Shown here one piece after another: positions 63,216 through 64,000 of a stretch of 64,000 bases of DNA; within the stretch, counting starts at the first letter, position 1; the number at the start of each line of letters is the position of its first letter. The translations under genes were made by a program, and so were the position numbers. The stretch spans positions 2,418,001 to 2,482,000 of the forward strand of contig NZ_CP121662.1 of assembly GCF_029714285.1 (NCBI RefSeq). Reading direction: 5' to 3'. The stretch is from Rhizobium sp. CB3090 (lineage in GTDB: Bacteria; Pseudomonadota; Alphaproteobacteria; Rhizobiales; Rhizobiaceae). Below the pieces are notes generated by a model, which made no database searches, was not told where the DNA came from, and worked only from the letters and a program-made list of their open reading frames with translations.

Positions 63216-64000
63216 ATGAATTTTACCCGTCGTAATCTACTGGTCCTGGCGACCGTCGTCGGCATGGCCGGCGGAAGCCACTTCGCCTATGCCGCCGATG
63301 TGCTGAACGTTGGCTCCTATCCGAACAATCCGCCCTTCGAATACAAGACCGAGAGCGGTACCTTTGAGGGCTTCGAGGTCGATATCGTCAACGAAGCCGC
63401 CAAGCGCGCCGGTATGACGACCAACATCGCCGATTATGGTTTCCAGGCCCTGTTCGCCGCCACCAGCTCCAAGCGTATCGATGTGGCGATCTCCTCGATC
63501 ACCATCACGCCGGAACGTCTGAAGTCGCAGTCCTTCACCCAACCCTACTACGACTCCGACATGGGCATCGCCACCAAGGACGGCAGCGCGATCAAGGGTC
63601 TCGCCGATCTCAAGGGCAAGACCGTCGGCGTCCTTTCCGGCTCGACCGGCGAGAAGTGGGTCAACGACAACAAGACTGTCAACGGCTTTGCCGACGTCAA
63701 AGGCTACAATTCGCAGCAGGACATGTTCCTTGATCTCGGTGCCGGCCGCATCGACGCTGTCGTCAGCGACATTCCCGGCATGCAATATCTCTTCGTCAAG
63801 ACCAAGGGCTTTGCCATCAAGGACCGCATCAAGACCGGCGAACAGTATGGCCTGATGATGACCAAGGATTCGCCGCTCGTCGCCAAGATCAACGACGCCA
63901 TCACTGCGATGAAGAAAGACGGCACGCTGGAAAAGATCCACGAAAAATGGTTCGGCAGCAAGGCACCCGCCGGCTCCTCCACCGTCACCGAAATGCCTAT
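63216..64000 (+). CDS. Amino-acid-type ABC substrate-binding protein (partial, runs off window)
   Basis: Periplasmic receptor of the SBP_bac_3 family, open to the window end with 261 complete codons visible. Tat- or Sec-like signal MNFTRRNLLVLATVVGMAGGSHFAYA, then LNVGSYPNNPPFEYKTESGTFEGFEVDIVNEAAKRAG, ISSITITPERLKSQSFTQPYY and GKTVGVLSGSTGEKWV, all typical of polar or aromatic amino-acid receptors. AGGGAG lies eight to nine bases before the ATG. Permease and ATPase genes are expected beyond the window. The stop codon is not in view. Confidence 0.9.
   Translation, partial: MNFTRRNLLVLATVVGMAGGSHFAYAADVLNVGSYPNNPPFEYKTESGTFEGFEVDIVNEAAKRAGMTTNIADYGFQALFAATSSKRIDVAISSITITPERLKSQSFTQPYYDSDMGIATKDGSAIKGLADLKGKTVGVLSGSTGEKWVNDNKTVNGFADVKGYNSQQDMFLDLGAGRIDAVVSDIPGMQYLFVKTKGFAIKDRIKTGEQYGLMMTKDSPLVAKINDAITAMKKDGTLEKIHEKWFGSKAPAGSSTVTEMP

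Noticed and set aside
1..64000. tRNA, rRNA, transposase, integrase or phage genes
   Set aside because: None was recognised on either strand; the only mobile-like items are small palindromic repeats and the toxin-antitoxin pair.

Overview
This window is chromosomal DNA of a rhizobium-like alphaproteobacterium (order Hyphomicrobiales, most likely Rhizobium or a close relative). The evidence is the block ctrA / single-domain receiver / chpT / eipA, an rluD-rpoH block, purA next to a Rhizobiales-type Pro/Glu-rich membrane protein, the rkpK-lpsL pair for uronic-acid sugar nucleotides, and many periplasmic-binding-protein transporters with LysR, GntR and DeoR regulators. Nearly every gene has GC-rich, NNC/NNG-biased codons. 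No rRNA, tRNA, CRISPR array, transposase or prophage gene was found.

Layout. 1-6.9 kb: cell-cycle and envelope core (ctrA, receiver protein, chpT, eipA), a membrane-anchored coiled-coil protein, a TrmH/SpoU-type methyltransferase and rluD. 7.0-8.1 kb: an unfamiliar secreted protein made of two copies of one domain, lying between rluD and rpoH. 8.4-13.1 kb: rpoH, the Pro/Glu-rich protein, purA. 13.3-18.2 kb: GNAT enzyme, cytosine-deaminase-like amidohydrolase, rkpK-lpsL. 18.2-27.6 kb: a probable catabolic island for an unknown N-containing (perhaps heterocyclic) compound: flavin reductase, creatininase-family hydrolase, LysR, ABC uptake system, a second deaminase-like amidohydrolase, FAD-linked oxidase, flavodoxin-fold reductase and RidA. 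27.7-33.2 kb: DMT exporter, small Cys-rich protein, an mhqD/mhqO-like quinone-defence operon with a strong operator, a Phd/PIN toxin-antitoxin pair, ung and a septation-protein homologue.

33.3-37.9 kb: a dimethylglycine-dehydrogenase-like flavoprotein with a LicA-type kinase and a divergent DeoR regulator. 37.9-41.7 kb: LysR/YeiH pair and a GGDEF-EAL protein whose EAL domain is broken by an apparent 16-nt deletion. 41.9-45.5 kb: a tetronate/sugar-acid operon (DenD-like, beta-hydroxyacid dehydrogenase, IlvD/Edd dehydratase). 45.8-52.3 kb: a MexEF-like RND pump led by a degenerate alpha/beta hydrolase and controlled by a divergent LysR. 52.4-53.9 kb: an ECF41-type sigma factor and its carboxymuconolactone-decarboxylase-like partner, with two facing promoters of the ECF41 pattern between them. 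53.9-58.8 kb: AraC/EamA pair and a GntR - class V aminotransferase - HpaI aldolase operon. 58.8-62.8 kb: ECF sigma/zinc anti-sigma pair facing a Tat-exported metallo-beta-lactamase-fold protein, a TPR protein and a DoxX protein. 63.2 kb to the end: an amino-acid-type binding protein cut off by the window edge.

Several dispersed palindromic repeats typical of rhizobial intergenic DNA occur: a CCTTCTCCCC hairpin (four sites), a ~100-bp AGCAATTCCAGGAAAAG element (two copies plus a fragment) and a ~48-bp CATGAnC...GATCATG element (two copies). All function calls rest on reading motifs and domain order by eye; no database search was run.
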